From contig CATMOC010000229.1 of assembly GCA_950071955.1 (NCBI GenBank), positions 1-6,335 of the forward strand: a DNA stretch of 6,335 nt. Reading direction: 5' to 3'. A program made the position numbers and the translations under genes. Of this stretch, positions 6,203 through 6,335 are shown one piece after another; within the stretch, counting starts at the first letter, position 1; every line of letters starts with the position of its first letter. The notes beneath the pieces are model-generated. The model saw only the letters and a program-made list of their open reading frames with translations, made no database searches and was not told the DNA's origin. The stretch is from an uncultured Mesorhizobium sp. GTDB lineage: Bacteria > Pseudomonadota > Alphaproteobacteria > Rhizobiales > Rhizobiaceae.

Positions 6203-6335
6203 CGCCACCCCCCCGCCGGGCGCCATCGGGCTCGCCGCCCCGTTCGAGCTCACCCATGACCTGGCTGACGCGATGCAGGCGTTCCGCGCCATGGCCGGGC
6301 GGATCGCCGCGCTGATCGACGAGATCGTGAAATCC
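6195..6335 (+). CDS. Unidentified reading frame, open to the right edge (partial)
   Basis: A 47-codon frame runs from ATG 6195 to the end of the window without a stop. Its third codon positions are overwhelmingly G or C, as in the real genes here, so it may be the start of a genuine gene. It begins MADATPPPGAIGLAAPFELT and continues into a likely amphipathic helix (residues 24-45, with AFRAMAGRIAALIDEIV). I do not recognise it. There is no Shine-Dalgarno sequence upstream, and its frame stays open leftwards through 6171, so the start is uncertain. It overlaps the last codons of the truncated acyl-CoA ligase, right at the point where that gene loses homology. Confidence 0.4.
   Translation, partial: MADATPPPGAIGLAAPFELTHDLADAMQAFRAMAGRIAALIDEIVKS

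Overview
The window is a dense, GC-rich, plus-strand gene cluster with short or negative intergenic spacing. Strong G/C preference at third codon positions and the family mix (BKACE/DUF849, L-carnitine dehydrogenase, DUF2161, ADP-forming acyl-CoA ligase) suggest an alphaproteobacterium, most likely of the Rhizobiales/Hyphomicrobiales type. That assignment is inferred from gene content and composition. No rRNA, tRNA, CRISPR array, insertion sequence or phage hallmark was found.

Layout from left to right, all on +: the C-terminal part of a beta-keto acid cleavage enzyme (1-369); a COG4341-type HD-domain protein (416-1045, TTG start); L-carnitine dehydrogenase (1042-2118, ATGA overlap with the HD gene, unusual lysine-rich tail); a 65-base gap with a small palindrome; a cytosolic type I sulfatase with an intact formylglycine motif (2184-3818); an acyl-CoA dehydrogenase (3838-5001); a DUF2161 PD-(D/E)XK-like protein (5010-5744); and the N-terminal CoA-binding domain of an ADP-forming acyl-CoA ligase (5741-6202). 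The ligase stops abruptly and is followed by an unidentified reading frame open to the right edge.

The core looks like quaternary-amine catabolism. L-carnitine dehydrogenase makes 3-dehydrocarnitine, and a BKACE enzyme can cleave this with acetyl-CoA to betainyl-CoA and acetoacetate. The acyl-CoA dehydrogenase and the acyl-CoA ligase would suit activation and oxidation of a precursor such as gamma-butyrobetaine, but their substrates cannot be read from sequence. The HD protein, the sulfatase and the DUF2161 protein are not standard members of that pathway and are the most interesting passengers. The HD protein carries the full dinuclear-metal ligand set shared with PhnZ-type diiron oxygenases. 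The sulfatase may release a sulfated substrate inside the cell. The DUF2161 protein looks like a nuclease fold joined to a winged helix and sits translationally coupled inside the operon.

I see no clear-cut new defence or mobile system. The best candidates for something undescribed are the HD protein as a possible oxygenase in carnitine metabolism and the DUF2161 gene in a metabolic operon. The break in the acyl-CoA ligase near 6180-6202 may be biological or an assembly join.
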